Below, piece after piece: positions 50,635 through 60,775 of a DNA stretch of 64,000 nucleotides. Made by a program: the position numbers and the translations under genes. The notes beneath the pieces are model-generated. The model was not told where the DNA came from and searched no databases. It saw nothing but the letters and a program-made list of their open reading frames with translations. Within the stretch, counting starts at the first letter, position 1; each line of letters opens with the position of its first letter. Origin of the DNA: Streptomyces albospinus (lineage in GTDB: Bacteria; Actinomycetota; Actinomycetes; Streptomycetales; Streptomycetaceae); the NCBI RefSeq assembly GCF_014648695.1, contig NZ_BMRP01000022.1, positions 55,565-119,564 on the forward strand, written 5' to 3'.

Positions 50635-52569
50635 CTACGCCGTCGAGCGAGCGCTCCGGCCGGACCCGGAGGTCGCGCCGCGATACCAGTACTCGAGGGT
50701 CAGCACATGCCACAGATGCTTGGAGAAGTCCCGCTGCCCGGCGGCGTCCTCGGCGACGAGCCGCGCCAGCGCGTCGCGGCGCAGGAACCCGGAATTGACC
50801 AGCACGCCGTCGTGCACCACCTCGCGCACCAGCGGTGCCAGATCCCGGCTCATCCAGGCGCGCAGCGGGGCGCTGAACAGGCCCTTGGGCCGGTAGACGA
50901 TCTCCCGGGGCAGGATCGAGGTGGCCGCCTCCTTGAGGACGGCCTTGCCCTGCCGTCCGACGATCTTGCGATCGCCGGGCACGGCGAACGCCGCCTTGAC
51001 CACCTCGACGTCCACGTACGGCACCCGCACCTCGGTCGACGCGGCCATGCTCGACCGGTCCGTGTACGTGAGGTTCAGGCCCGGCAGGAACATCCGGGCG
51101 TCGCCCAGGCACATCCGGTTGACGAAGTCGTCGAGGTCGTTGTCCTGATAGATGTCCGCGTGCTCGGTCAGCACGTCCTCGACCGTCCCGGCCAGGTCCG
51201 GATCGAGCAGGGCGAGCAGCTCGTCCTGGTCGTACATGGTGTAGCTGCGCCGGAACGCGGTCTCCTCCGGCAGATCGGCGAAGGAGAGGAACCGCTTCGC
51301 GAAGCGCACCGACCGGTACCCGCGGCGGGCCGTGGCGACCGGCAGCCGGTCCACGGCCCGGGACAGGCCGCGCCGCAGGGGCCGCGGGACGCGCTGGTAG
51401 CGCAGTGCGATCAGGTTGGCCAGGTGCTTGCGGTAGCCGGCGAACAGCTCGTCGGCGCCCATCCCCGAGAGCATCACCTTGACCCCGGCCTCCCGGGCGG
51501 CCGAGCAGATCAGGAACGTGTTGATCGCGGCGGGGTCGCCGATCGGCTCGTCCAGGTGGTACGTCATCTGCGGCAGCAGGTCGAGCACGTTCGGAGCGAT
51601 CTCGATCTCGTGCAGATCGACGCCGAACCGCTCGGCCACCTGCCGGGCATAGCGCAGGTCGTCCGGCATCGCCTCGAATTTGGCGTCCTCGGCGCGGAAC
51701 CCGATCGTGTAAGCGGAGATCCCGGGTCGGTCGCGGGCCGCCAGCGCGGTCAGGTAGCTGGAGTCCAGCCCGCCGGAGAGGAAGGTCGCCACGGGTACGT
51801 CGGAGAGCAGGTGGCGCCGAGTCGACTCCTCGACGATGGCAGCGACATCCGGCTGCTCGCCGCCCCGGGCCCGCTCCCGGGCCTCGGCGGCGACGTCCCG
51901 GAGGTGCCAGTACCGGCCGCGCTCCACCCGGCCGTCGGGCCGGCACCTCAGCCAGCTCCCCGGCGGCAGCTTCTCCGCCTCGCGGAACGCGCACCGTGAG
52001 TCCGGCACCCAGTAGTACAGCAGCGAGGCCACCAGCGCCGCCTGGTCCACCTCCAGCGACCCGCCGGTCACGGCGGCGAGTGCCTTGAGCTCGGAGGCGA
52101 ACACCAGACCCTCGCCGCGCCGGAGCAGGAACAGCGGCTTGATGCCCAACTGGTCCCGGGCGAGCACCAGTTCACCGGTTCGCTCGTCGAAGATCCCGAA
52201 CGCGAACATGCCGCGCAGCCGGGGCAGGCAGTCCGTGCCCCAGCGCCGCCAGGCCTCCAGCAGCACCTCGGTGTCGGAGGTACCGCGGAAGCGCACCCCG
52301 GCGGCTGCCAGCTCGGCACGCAGGTCGGGCGCGTTGTACAGCTCGCCGTTGTACGTCAGGACGAGGCCGCCCGAGACCATCGGCTGGGCGCCGGTCTCGG
52401 ACAGGTCGATGATGGCCAGCCGGCGGTGCCCGAGGTGCACTTCGCCGTCACCGGCGGGGTGGCTGTACCGGCCCGCCCCGTCCGGACCTCGGTGGGCGAG
52501 GGTGTCGGTGAGCCGGTCGGTCACGACCTTCCCGTCCGGCCATCGGTAAGTGCCTGCGATGCCACACAT
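50635..52569 (-). CDS. asnB: asparagine synthase-type amidotransferase
   Basis: 644 residues. The mature N-terminal Cys2 (MCGIAG) opens a class II glutaminase domain with AHRGPDGAG and LTYNGELYNAP; from about residue 200 the synthetase domain has the PP-loop FLSGGLDSSYLTAL. Full-length AsnB converts aspartate to asparagine, but in polysaccharide operons it commonly amidates a uronic acid carboxyl on the nucleotide sugar or repeat. Here the AlgD-like dehydrogenase three genes upstream makes that reading attractive. It lies 29 bases after the fused dehydrogenase start codon region and three bases from the Wzz stop. Confidence 0.95.
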   Translation of the reverse strand: MCGIAGTYRWPDGKVVTDRLTDTLAHRGPDGAGRYSHPAGDGEVHLGHRRLAIIDLSETGAQPMVSGGLVLTYNGELYNAPDLRAELAAAGVRFRGTSDTEVLLEAWRRWGTDCLPRLRGMFAFGIFDERTGELVLARDQLGIKPLFLLRRGEGLVFASELKALAAVTGGSLEVDQAALVASLLYYWVPDSRCAFREAEKLPPGSWLRCRPDGRVERGRYWHLRDVAAEARERARGGEQPDVAAIVEESTRRHLLSDVPVATFLSGGLDSSYLTALAARDRPGISAYTIGFRAEDAKFEAMPDDLRYARQVAERFGVDLHEIEIAPNVLDLLPQMTYHLDEPIGDPAAINTFLICSAAREAGVKVMLSGMGADELFAGYRKHLANLIALRYQRVPRPLRRGLSRAVDRLPVATARRGYRSVRFAKRFLSFADLPEETAFRRSYTMYDQDELLALLDPDLAGTVEDVLTEHADIYQDNDLDDFVNRMCLGDARMFLPGLNLTYTDRSSMAASTEVRVPYVDVEVVKAAFAVPGDRKIVGRQGKAVLKEAATSILPREIVYRPKGLFSAPLRAWMSRDLAPLVREVVHDGVLVNSGFLRRDALARLVAEDAAGQRDFSKHLWHVLTLEYWYRGATSGSGRSARSTA

Positions 52570-52572
52570 GTC

Positions 52573-54093
52573 CTACCGCGCCTCCTGGTTGCTGTCCGGG
52601 ACCCGTGCCGCCCACATCGGCAGCCGCTCCGTCCGCCGGCGGCCCGTCCGGTTCTGTCGGGCCAGCCGCTCGTCCTGGCCGCGCAGCGCGGTGTGCAACC
52701 CGTCCCACAGCGTGCCGTCGGTCCGGTCACGCGGATCGGGGTCGATCAGCACCACACCGATCACCGGTATGTGCTGGTCCGCGAGCTGCCGCGCCACGGT
52801 GTGCAGCCATGCGGCGCTGCCGTGCCCGGCACGCACGACGAGCACGGTCTGCGTGCCCAGGTACGAGAGGTCGGTCCACGCCGCGCCGGGCGCCACCGAG
52901 CCGACGCCGAGCCGGCGCTCCTGTTGCGACACGGCCGCACCACGCTCGCCGCTGACCACGGTCGGGTCTCCCGGCTTCGGCCGGCGGTGGGCGAGCGGCA
53001 GGCCGGGCAGACCATCGACGATGACCACCGGCCCCTCCGCCGCCAGTGCCCCGGCGAGGTCCAGGGCGATCACGCTCGCGCTGCGCGCACAGCCCAGTTC
53101 CAGCAGCGACACCGGTTCCGCGGAGCTGCGCACGGTGCGGGCCAGGGACGCGGTGAGCCGTTCGCGTGCCGCCCGGATCCGTCGGCGCTGCCACAGCCAG
53201 GCCGACCGGCGGGGCAGCTCCGCGATGACCGAGGCGCCGAGGTTCGCCGCGATCTCCCGGCGCAGCACGGGGCGGTCCGCCACCACCGTGCCGACCGCGG
53301 CCACCGCGAGTCCGAGGACGAGCCCGAGGACGAGCCCGATCGCGGCGTTGGTGGCAGCGGTCCTGGGCAGGGAGTGCCGCACCGTGTGCGGGGCGTCCAC
53401 GATCTGTGTGCCCGCGATGAGGTGGGGCGTGCCGATGCTCGCCTCCGCGGCGCGCTGGCCGAAATCGGTGATCCGCGAGGTGAGTTCGGCCCGGCGGGCG
53501 AAGAGCGACTCCATGTTCGCCGACGCCTTCGGCCCGCTCTTCGGCGATCCGTCTCCGATCGCCTTGTTGACCTGGGCGAGTTCGTCCCGCGTTCGGTCAC
53601 GCTGGTCGAGCAGGGTCTTGGACTCGGCGTTCGCGGCTTCCTGTATCCGCCTCACATGGTCCGCGACGAACGCATCGGCCAGCGCCTTGGCGCGGGCCAC
53701 CGCCTCCGCGTCGCTGTCACCGGTCACGTTGATCTGGAGCAGGTTGTTGGTCAAGCCGGTACCCCCGTAGTCCTGCATGAAGTCCTCTGGTTTTTCCGGG
53801 GACTTGAGGGACCGCAGGGCCTTACCGGCGATCTGTGTGGTTTGCAGCAGCGCGACGTCGGTGCGGATCAGCGTTCCGGGGTCGTTCGGCTGGTCCTCCT
53901 TATGCGCGACCAGCACCTTGGTCACCGCGGTCGGCGGCGGAGGCAGCAGGACCGCCGCCGCCGCGCCGACGAGCAGCCCCAGCAGCGCCACGGAGCACCA
54001 GAGGCGGCGCCGCCTCCGCACCGCCACCACCAGCGCCTGAAGGTCGAGCAGCGGAGTGGCGGCCGACGACTCCGGCGTCGTACGCGTCGTCAC
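52573..54093 (-). CDS. Wzz-like chain-length protein with degenerate BY-kinase domain
   Basis: 506 residues. TM1 (LWCSVALLGLLVGAAAAVLL, about 35-55) and TM2 (AAIGLVLGLVLGLAVAAVGTVV) flank a periplasmic coiled-coil domain, the Wzz layout. The cytosolic domain then resembles tyrosine-autokinases in order but not in chemistry: where a P-loop (GxxGxGKST) should stand it reads LELGCARSASV, with no Gly-Lys-Ser/Thr, and the tail lacks tyrosine clusters. ATP binding and kinase activity are therefore unlikely. It probably sets chain length as a structural partner of Wzy. GTG 54093 overlaps the next Wzz gene stop. Confidence 0.85.
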   Translation of the reverse strand: MTTRTTPESSAATPLLDLQALVVAVRRRRRLWCSVALLGLLVGAAAAVLLPPPPTAVTKVLVAHKEDQPNDPGTLIRTDVALLQTTQIAGKALRSLKSPEKPEDFMQDYGGTGLTNNLLQINVTGDSDAEAVARAKALADAFVADHVRRIQEAANAESKTLLDQRDRTRDELAQVNKAIGDGSPKSGPKASANMESLFARRAELTSRITDFGQRAAEASIGTPHLIAGTQIVDAPHTVRHSLPRTAATNAAIGLVLGLVLGLAVAAVGTVVADRPVLRREIAANLGASVIAELPRRSAWLWQRRRIRAARERLTASLARTVRSSAEPVSLLELGCARSASVIALDLAGALAAEGPVVIVDGLPGLPLAHRRPKPGDPTVVSGERGAAVSQQERRLGVGSVAPGAAWTDLSYLGTQTVLVVRAGHGSAAWLHTVARQLADQHIPVIGVVLIDPDPRDRTDGTLWDGLHTALRGQDERLARQNRTGRRRTERLPMWAARVPDSNQEAR

Positions 54094-55487
54094 CGTGCAC
54101 CTCCCGTCGCGTCGGCGCCAACCGCGAGCGCCGGCGTGGCGGCATCCCGAGGACGGTCGGCGGACCGCGTCGGACGGGCCCGGACCGTGTCGGCGAGGAC
54201 GATGCCAACGACCTCGTGCTCGGCGTCCGCACACGCCTCGGCGATGCCGGCGAGCTCCCCTGCGGTCCAACTGCCGGCGCTGAGCACGACCAGGGCACCG
54301 GACTCGTTGTCGCGGTCCGGCACCATCGGCTGGGACACCGAGACCCCCACCACCCGCAGCATGGGGTATCCCGTGCTCGAAGAGCTCGGGGAAGGATCGC
54401 TCTCGGCCTCGGCGACGAGCTGCCCGGCGGCCCGGAGGGCGATCTCGTCGCCGTCCGGGACGACAACCAGCAGCCGCCGGGGGTCCGGCAGTTGGTCGCG
54501 GAGGCGGGCGCACACCCGCCGGTAGCGGATCCGCCTGCCGGCCTCGTCGCCGGACGTCTGCGGGGTGGGTGTGTCCCACCGGATGTCGAGGCCCAGCAGC
54601 CGGCGGATCCGGGCCCGCGGGCCACGGCCCTCCGGCCGGTGCGCGAGCCGTTCGCCAGGTACGTCGACGGTACCCAGCAGCGCCGAGCGCAGCGCCGCGG
54701 CGATCTCCGGTTCGGTGCGCAGTCGGCGACTCGTCCGGGCGGCGGTGAGATGGCCGATGACCGCGAGCAGGAAGAACAGCAGGGCCCCGGCGACGATGAA
54801 CTGCATTCTCGTCGGCGGTGCTTCGCCGGCCGGCCGGGCCGCCGGCCCCATGACGACCATGGTGGCCTTGTTGGTCGCCGGGTCGGCCTGGTCCAGCTTC
54901 CGCATGGCCTCCTCCAGCGAGGTGCGCAGCTTTTCGAGCGTGGTGCGGGCCTGCACGCCCTCCACGGTCCGGCCCGGATCGGCAGCATTGGCCAGGTCGG
55001 TGATGCGGCGGTTGGTCTCCGCCACCTTCTGCCGCAGCGCCTCGGGGTCCGTAGCCGCTCCGGCGTCGGTGCTGCCGCCTGCGATCTGCGCGGCGAATCT
55101 GACGAATTGCTGGGCCACCCGGTCGGAGAGCTGCTGCGCGCGCTCCGGGGTTTCGGCCGTACCCGAGATCGTGATGATGTTCCCGTCGGCGGCCGTGGCG
55201 CTCACTCGATCCCGCAGCTCGCCGCCGCTGACGCCCCTCCAGCCGAGCGTGGCGGCCGCGCGGTCGACCACTGACGAACTGGTCGCGATGTCCACCTGGG
55301 TCAGCAGCTCACGCTCTTCCCACTGCCCTGGCAGCAGTACCGATGCCGACGCCGTGTAACGCGGCGGAAACAGCACCGAGGTGCCGTAGCCGACGAGCGC
55401 GCCCACCACGGTGAGCACGGCGAGAAGCCGCCAGCGCCGGCGGAGTATCCGCCCGATCGTGACCAGGCGTATCGTGTCCTCGCTCAA
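54090..55487 (-). CDS. second Wzz-like chain-length protein with degenerate NTPase domain
   Basis: 465 residues with the same plan: TM1 (WRLLAVLTVVGALVGYGTSVL) near residue 25, a long periplasmic helical region, TM2 (MQFIVAGALLFFLLAVIGHL) near residue 230, and a cytosolic domain that keeps the Rossmann order (LLVVVPDGDEIALRAAGQLV, VVLSAGSWTAGELAGIAEAC) but has no Walker A lysine or Walker B aspartate. Paralogous to the following gene, suggesting duplication. It starts at TTG 55487 with GGGAGG eight bases upstream and overlaps the GT4 stop by four bases. Confidence 0.83.
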   Translation of the reverse strand: MSEDTIRLVTIGRILRRRWRLLAVLTVVGALVGYGTSVLFPPRYTASASVLLPGQWEERELLTQVDIATSSSVVDRAAATLGWRGVSGGELRDRVSATAADGNIITISGTAETPERAQQLSDRVAQQFVRFAAQIAGGSTDAGAATDPEALRQKVAETNRRITDLANAADPGRTVEGVQARTTLEKLRTSLEEAMRKLDQADPATNKATMVVMGPAARPAGEAPPTRMQFIVAGALLFFLLAVIGHLTAARTSRRLRTEPEIAAALRSALLGTVDVPGERLAHRPEGRGPRARIRRLLGLDIRWDTPTPQTSGDEAGRRIRYRRVCARLRDQLPDPRRLLVVVPDGDEIALRAAGQLVAEAESDPSPSSSSTGYPMLRVVGVSVSQPMVPDRDNESGALVVLSAGSWTAGELAGIAEACADAEHEVVGIVLADTVRARPTRSADRPRDAATPALAVGADATGGAR

Positions 55488-56753
55488 CGGCGGGACCTCC
55501 CGCCTGCCCGGTACGGGTCGCCCGCCGACACCGGAGTGTGGTCACGGCAGGCAGCGGCGTAGGCGGCGAGCAACTGCGCCTGCGAGTTCCGCCAGGAGAG
55601 CGGCCCGCTGATCCGCTCCTGGCCGATCTTGCCCATCCGGGCCCGCTTCTCCGGATCGTCCAGCAGCAGCGCGATGAGCTCGGCGAACTCGGCCTCGTCG
55701 TTGGCGGGCGCGTAGACGGCGGCGTCACCGGCGGAGACTCGCGCCTCCCGGAGGTCGAACGAGACGATGGGCCGGCCCATCGCCATGTACTCCAGGACCT
55801 TGTTCATGGTCGACACGTCGTTGAGCGGATTGCGCGGGTCGGGGGAGAGGCACACGTCCGCGGTGGACAGGTAGCGCACCAGGTCGGCGTCCGGAATGCG
55901 CCCGGTGAACTGCACCTGCTCCGAGAGCCCGAGCCGCCGGGACAGTTCCACCATCGCGTCGAAGGCGTCGCCGGCGCCGACGAACACCGCATGCCAGTCG
56001 GTCCGCCCGAGCTCGTCGCGCAGCTTCGCGAGGGCCCGCAAGGCGTAGTCGACGCCGTCCTGCGGGCCCATGACGCCGAGATAGCAGAGCAGATGAGGCT
56101 TGCCGCGCTTCAACTCCTGCTCGGGCGGCACCGGTTGGAACCGGTCGACGGCAGGCGCGCTGCGCACCACGAAGACGTCCGCCGGCCGCTTGCCGCCACG
56201 GCGCAGCGCGACGTCCCGGTAGCTCTCGTTCGTGGCCAGCACGACGTCCGCGGCCCGGTAGGTCCGCCGTTCCAGCGCGCACACGGCGCGGTAGAGCAGA
56301 TCTTCGCCGCGGCCGAACCGGGAGAGGTACAGCTCGGGTACCAGGTCGTGCTGGTCGAAGACGAACCGCGCACCGCGCCGCTTCAGCCACAGCGCCGGCA
56401 GGAACAGCATGTCGGGCGGGTTGCAGGCGTGGACCACGTCGACCGGGCCGACCTTCCGGGCCAGCCGGACCGTATGCCACAACGCCGATCCGTACTCCCG
56501 CAGGTAGCCGGCCGGCCCTCCGGTGGCCGCGCGCAACGGGTAGCGGTGGATCCGCACCCCGTCGATCTCCGCCTCCGGCTCCGTGTCCCGCTTGCTCCCC
56601 CGGGGACAGACCACGTGCACCTGCCAGCCGTCGTCGCGCAGCGTCGTGCACTCCTGCCACACCCGCCGGTCGAACGGCACCGACAGGTTCTCCACCAGGA
56701 TCAGCGCGCGCCGGTCCGGCCGGTCGCCGCTGACCGTGTCACCGAACGATGTG

Positions 56754-56764
<11 letters not shown>
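55484..56764 (-). CDS. family 4 glycosyltransferase
   Basis: 426 residues, GT-B. The acceptor domain begins LILVENLSVPFDRRVWQECT, a signature of the WcaI/WbuB-type GT4 subgroup, and includes VDVVHACNPPDMLFLPAL. The donor domain has LCYLGVMGPQDGVDYALRAL, VGAGDAFDAMVELSRRLGL and the late EYMAMGRPIVSFDLREARV. It likely adds the second sugar of the repeat, immediately after the initiating transferase. TTG 56764 lies in an 11-base overlap with the end of the dehydrogenase gene. The C-terminus overlaps the first Wzz gene. Confidence 0.92.
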
Positions 56765-58070
<1,306 letters not shown>

Positions 58071-58146
58071 GACCCGTTCCTCCCCCCAGGCAGGCCCCTT
58101 CGGCCTGCGGTCCGTGCGCCGGCCGGACGCCGACTCCCGCGCATCA

Positions 58147-59670
58147 TCAGTAGGCCCCCTGCCCCTGGAGCACCGCACGCAGCGTCTTCCACAAGATCAC
58201 TGTGTCCAGGGCGAGCGACCAGTCCTCCACGTACCGCAGGTCAAGGCGGACGGCCTCCTCCCACGGCAGATCGCTGCGTCCGCTTATCTGCCACAGGCCG
58301 GTGAGTCCGGGCTTGACCAGCAGCCGCCGCCGGATGTCCGGGCCGTACGCGGCGGACTCCTCCGGTAGCGGAGGCCGCGGACCGACGAGCGACATCGACC
58401 CGGTGAGCACGTTGAAAAGCTGCGGGAGTTCGTCGATCGAGTACCGGCGCAGCACCGTACCCACCCGGGTCACCCGCGGATCCCGGCGGACCTTGAACAG
58501 CAGCCCTGCGCCCTCGTTGCGGTCGGCCAGCTCGGCACGTGCCCCGTCAGCCCCGGCGACCATGGTGCGGAACTTGAGAATGGTGAACTCGCGGCCGTCC
58601 TTGCCGACCCTGCGCTGGCAGTAGAACGCCCCGCCCCGGCTGTCCATCAGCACGAGCAGCCCGACGCACACCATCAGTGGCGCGAACAGCATCAGCAGGA
58701 TCGCCGCGCCCATCCGATCGACGACCTCTTTGACCGCCCGGCGGCCCCCGGTGAAGGTCGGCATGCTGACCCGCAGCAGCGGTATCCCGAGCACCGCGTC
58801 GACGTGCAGCCTTGGGCCGGCCACCTCCATCAGCACGGGGGCCACGACCATCTCGGCGTCGCTGCCTTCGAGGTTCCAGGCCAGCCGCTGGAGCCGGTCC
58901 GGTGACCAGTACGGGTCCGGTGTGACCGCGACGACACGGTAGCCGTCGCGGCGGACGTGGCCCGCGACGTCCGCCAGTCGGCCGACGACCGGCACTCCGT
59001 CCAGTTGGTCGCCGTCGAGCCCGAGACCGTCCGTCGTGCACACCGCATCCACCCGCCAGCCGAGGTGCGGGAACTTGCGGGTTCGGGTGATCAGGTCGTG
59101 CACGGTGGCCAGGCTCCCGGCAGCGAGCACCGGTCGCAGGCACCGTCCTTCCTTCCGCTGTTTGTGCAGCCAGAGGCGCAGCAGATACCGCGCGGTCATG
59201 GTGACGAGCGCGATCGCGGGGATCGCGACGAAGATCCAGAGCTTGATGTTGTGCGAGGCGAGGGCGATCCCGCCGAGTGCCAGTACGACGGTCCCCGTGA
59301 ACAGCGAGCGTCCGAGCCGACGGAATTCCTCGGCGCCCTGGCCGAGGACGGCCGGAGCCCACGAACGGCTCACCGCAAGCGCCCCCAGCACCAGCAGCTC
59401 GGTGCAGAATGCGAGAATTCCCCACTTCTCGTGCCAGTTGGCCGCGTCCCGGGCCCCGAAGAAGTTGCCGATCGCCGCCACCACGAAGGCGGTGGCCACG
59501 GTATCGCTGGTGATCACGGTACGGCGGTACCGCTGCTCCCAGTCGATCGCGGGCTGGCTGATTGCCCCGTTCACCGGACGCCCGCGCGCCGACAGCAACG
59601 GGCTGACCCATTCCCCCTGCTGCACAGACCCCCCCAGGTCGTCAGTGGGCTCGACGTGTTCGCTCCACAC
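58147..59670 (-). CDS. initiating polyprenyl glycosylphosphotransferase
   Basis: 507 residues. Four N-terminal transmembrane helices (TVATAFVVAAIGNFFG, WGILAFCTELLVLGALAV, LFTGTVVLALGGIAL, IKLWIFVAIPAIALVTM) precede a CoA-binding-like domain; the C-terminal catalytic bacterial sugar transferase has its membrane re-entrant helix (ILLMLFAPLMVCVGLLVLM), FYCQRRVGKDGREF, LRRYSIDELPQLFNVL and SLVGPRPPLPEE. It moves a sugar-1-phosphate onto undecaprenyl phosphate to start repeat synthesis. GTG 59670 is fixed by GGGGGAGGAACC just upstream. It is the first gene of the operon and sets its direction. Confidence 0.95.
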   Translation of the reverse strand: MWSEHVEPTDDLGGSVQQGEWVSPLLSARGRPVNGAISQPAIDWEQRYRRTVITSDTVATAFVVAAIGNFFGARDAANWHEKWGILAFCTELLVLGALAVSRSWAPAVLGQGAEEFRRLGRSLFTGTVVLALGGIALASHNIKLWIFVAIPAIALVTMTARYLLRLWLHKQRKEGRCLRPVLAAGSLATVHDLITRTRKFPHLGWRVDAVCTTDGLGLDGDQLDGVPVVGRLADVAGHVRRDGYRVVAVTPDPYWSPDRLQRLAWNLEGSDAEMVVAPVLMEVAGPRLHVDAVLGIPLLRVSMPTFTGGRRAVKEVVDRMGAAILLMLFAPLMVCVGLLVLMDSRGGAFYCQRRVGKDGREFTILKFRTMVAGADGARAELADRNEGAGLLFKVRRDPRVTRVGTVLRRYSIDELPQLFNVLTGSMSLVGPRPPLPEESAAYGPDIRRRLLVKPGLTGLWQISGRSDLPWEEAVRLDLRYVEDWSLALDTVILWKTLRAVLQGQGAY

Positions 59671-59782
59671 GGTTCCTCCCCCCGGGAGGCCCGTGCCCCC
59701 CGCACTGTTCGTCCCCTCGGGAGGCCCCCGCCCCCCGCGCCGCGCTGTTCCTCCCCCGGGAAGCCCCCGCCCCCCGCGAATG
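59671..59782. repeat. three tandem units carrying ribosome-site-like sequence in the operon leader
   Basis: On the minus strand about 37 bases repeat three times: GCGGGGGGC...GGGC(T/C)TCCCG...GGGGAGGAAC or GGGGACGAAC. The last unit is the actual ribosome site of the sugar transferase gene. In the frame of that gene the repeats encode Gly-rich G-x-G-x-P-x-G-T steps, but the start lies downstream. They may modulate translation or simply be a slippage tract. Confidence 0.75.
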
Positions 59783-59842
59783 ACGTCCCGGCCATTGCAG
59801 CGCTGCTTGAACACCCCACCCAGGCGGCAGCGGACTCGCATG

Positions 59843-59912
59843 TACTGCCGGTCTTTCGAGGTGCGCGGGAGCCCGTCTACTGCCGGTCTTTCGAGGTGCG
59901 CGGGAGCCTGTC
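59843..59912. repeat. 35-bp tandem duplication in the operon leader
   Basis: Unit TACTGCCGGTCTTTCGAGGT plus 15 further bases occurs twice, head to tail, differing at one position (c/t near the end). It lies 173-242 bases upstream of the first operon gene, where a promoter or upstream binding site would be expected. Confidence 0.85.
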
Positions 59913-60251
59913 GAAACCTCGGGTGCTCCCCACACCCAAGGCCCCCTCTCGGGCTCCAGGAATTGATCACCCCCACGTCTGGCGCCGGGGACGCGACTGC
60001 TCGCAGCCCGTAGCGACGGACCTATAGATCACTATTTGTCGCCTCGTGTCATCCGAAGCAGGCTCAATGTAGAGCATCAGGGCCCTCCTGAAGAGGGGAA
60101 TGTGTGCAACTTGTGCCCAAGCTTTGAAGCTGGATCCACCGAACGGTCACCGCCTCCAGGTGCCTTGACGACGAAGACGTACCGTGTGACCTGTGATGAC
60201 GGGAGTTCTCCGGGCCGCCGACACCGGCAACCCTGAGGCGTCCCGGCGCTG
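59913..60251. other. operon upstream region, no supported gene
   Basis: The longest AT-richer stretch is 60010-60060 (TATAGATCACTATTTGTCG), where a minus-strand promoter for the polysaccharide operon could sit; no exact -10/-35 pair is convincing. No gene is seen on either strand. Confidence 0.4.
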
Positions 60252-60478
60252 TTAGTTGGCCGCGCTTAGAACTCCTGTCGGAATGAGTTCAGACCTTCTC
60301 CAACAGATCAGTGCGCATCCGAGGGTGAGGAAGGCGTCGTGGATGTCGCCACGTATCTCCCAGCGGATGCGCAGACGACGGAACCAGTGCAGGCGGGCGA
60401 ACGCGCGTTCCACGACCCGGAGTTGGGCACCGAGTCCGGAGCCGTTCTCGGTGCCCCGGCGGACGATCGGCGGCTTTC
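60252..60478 (-). pseudogene. IS5-family transposase remnant, copy C
   Basis: Minus-strand frame RRGTENGSGLGAQLRVVERA, FARLHWFRRLRIRWEIRG, DIHDAFLTLGCALICW, matching copies A and B at the same end of the transposase. Homology stops at about 60478, where the MmyB-like fragment begins on the other strand. Missing the N-terminal two thirds. Confidence 0.85.
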
Positions 60479-60775
60479 GTGGGCAGCCTGCGGCAGATCC
60501 CCGGACGCCACCCCGAGGACGCACTCCTGGCGTCGCTGGTCGGGGAACTGCCCATGGCATCAACCGAGTTCGCGGCACTGTGGAGCGACCACCGGGTGCG
60601 GCCGTGCGAAGCGGATGCGTACCGACTGCGTCATCCACTGGTCGGCGAACTCACTGTCACCCAGCAGATCCTCGTACCCGCCCGTTGCCCCGAACAGTCT
60701 CTGGTCCTTGTCACCGCACAGGAGAACCCCAGCTCCCAGGACACACTCGTGCTCCTACGCGGCTACGCGTCCTGA
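60479..60775 (+). pseudogene. MmyB-type XRE regulator, C-terminal ligand-binding end
   Basis: Ninety-eight codons from a GTG: RQIPGRHPEDALLASLVGEL, PMASTEFAALWSDHRVRPC, then RHPLVGELTVTQQIL and CPEQSLVLVTAQENP. This is the second half of the MmyB-like ligand-binding domain (relatives: LVGELS-x-S-x-EF-x-x-LWA-x-H-x-V, HP-x-VG-x-L). The helix-turn-helix and the first half of the domain are missing. It abuts the IS remnant, which probably removed them. Confidence 0.75.
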
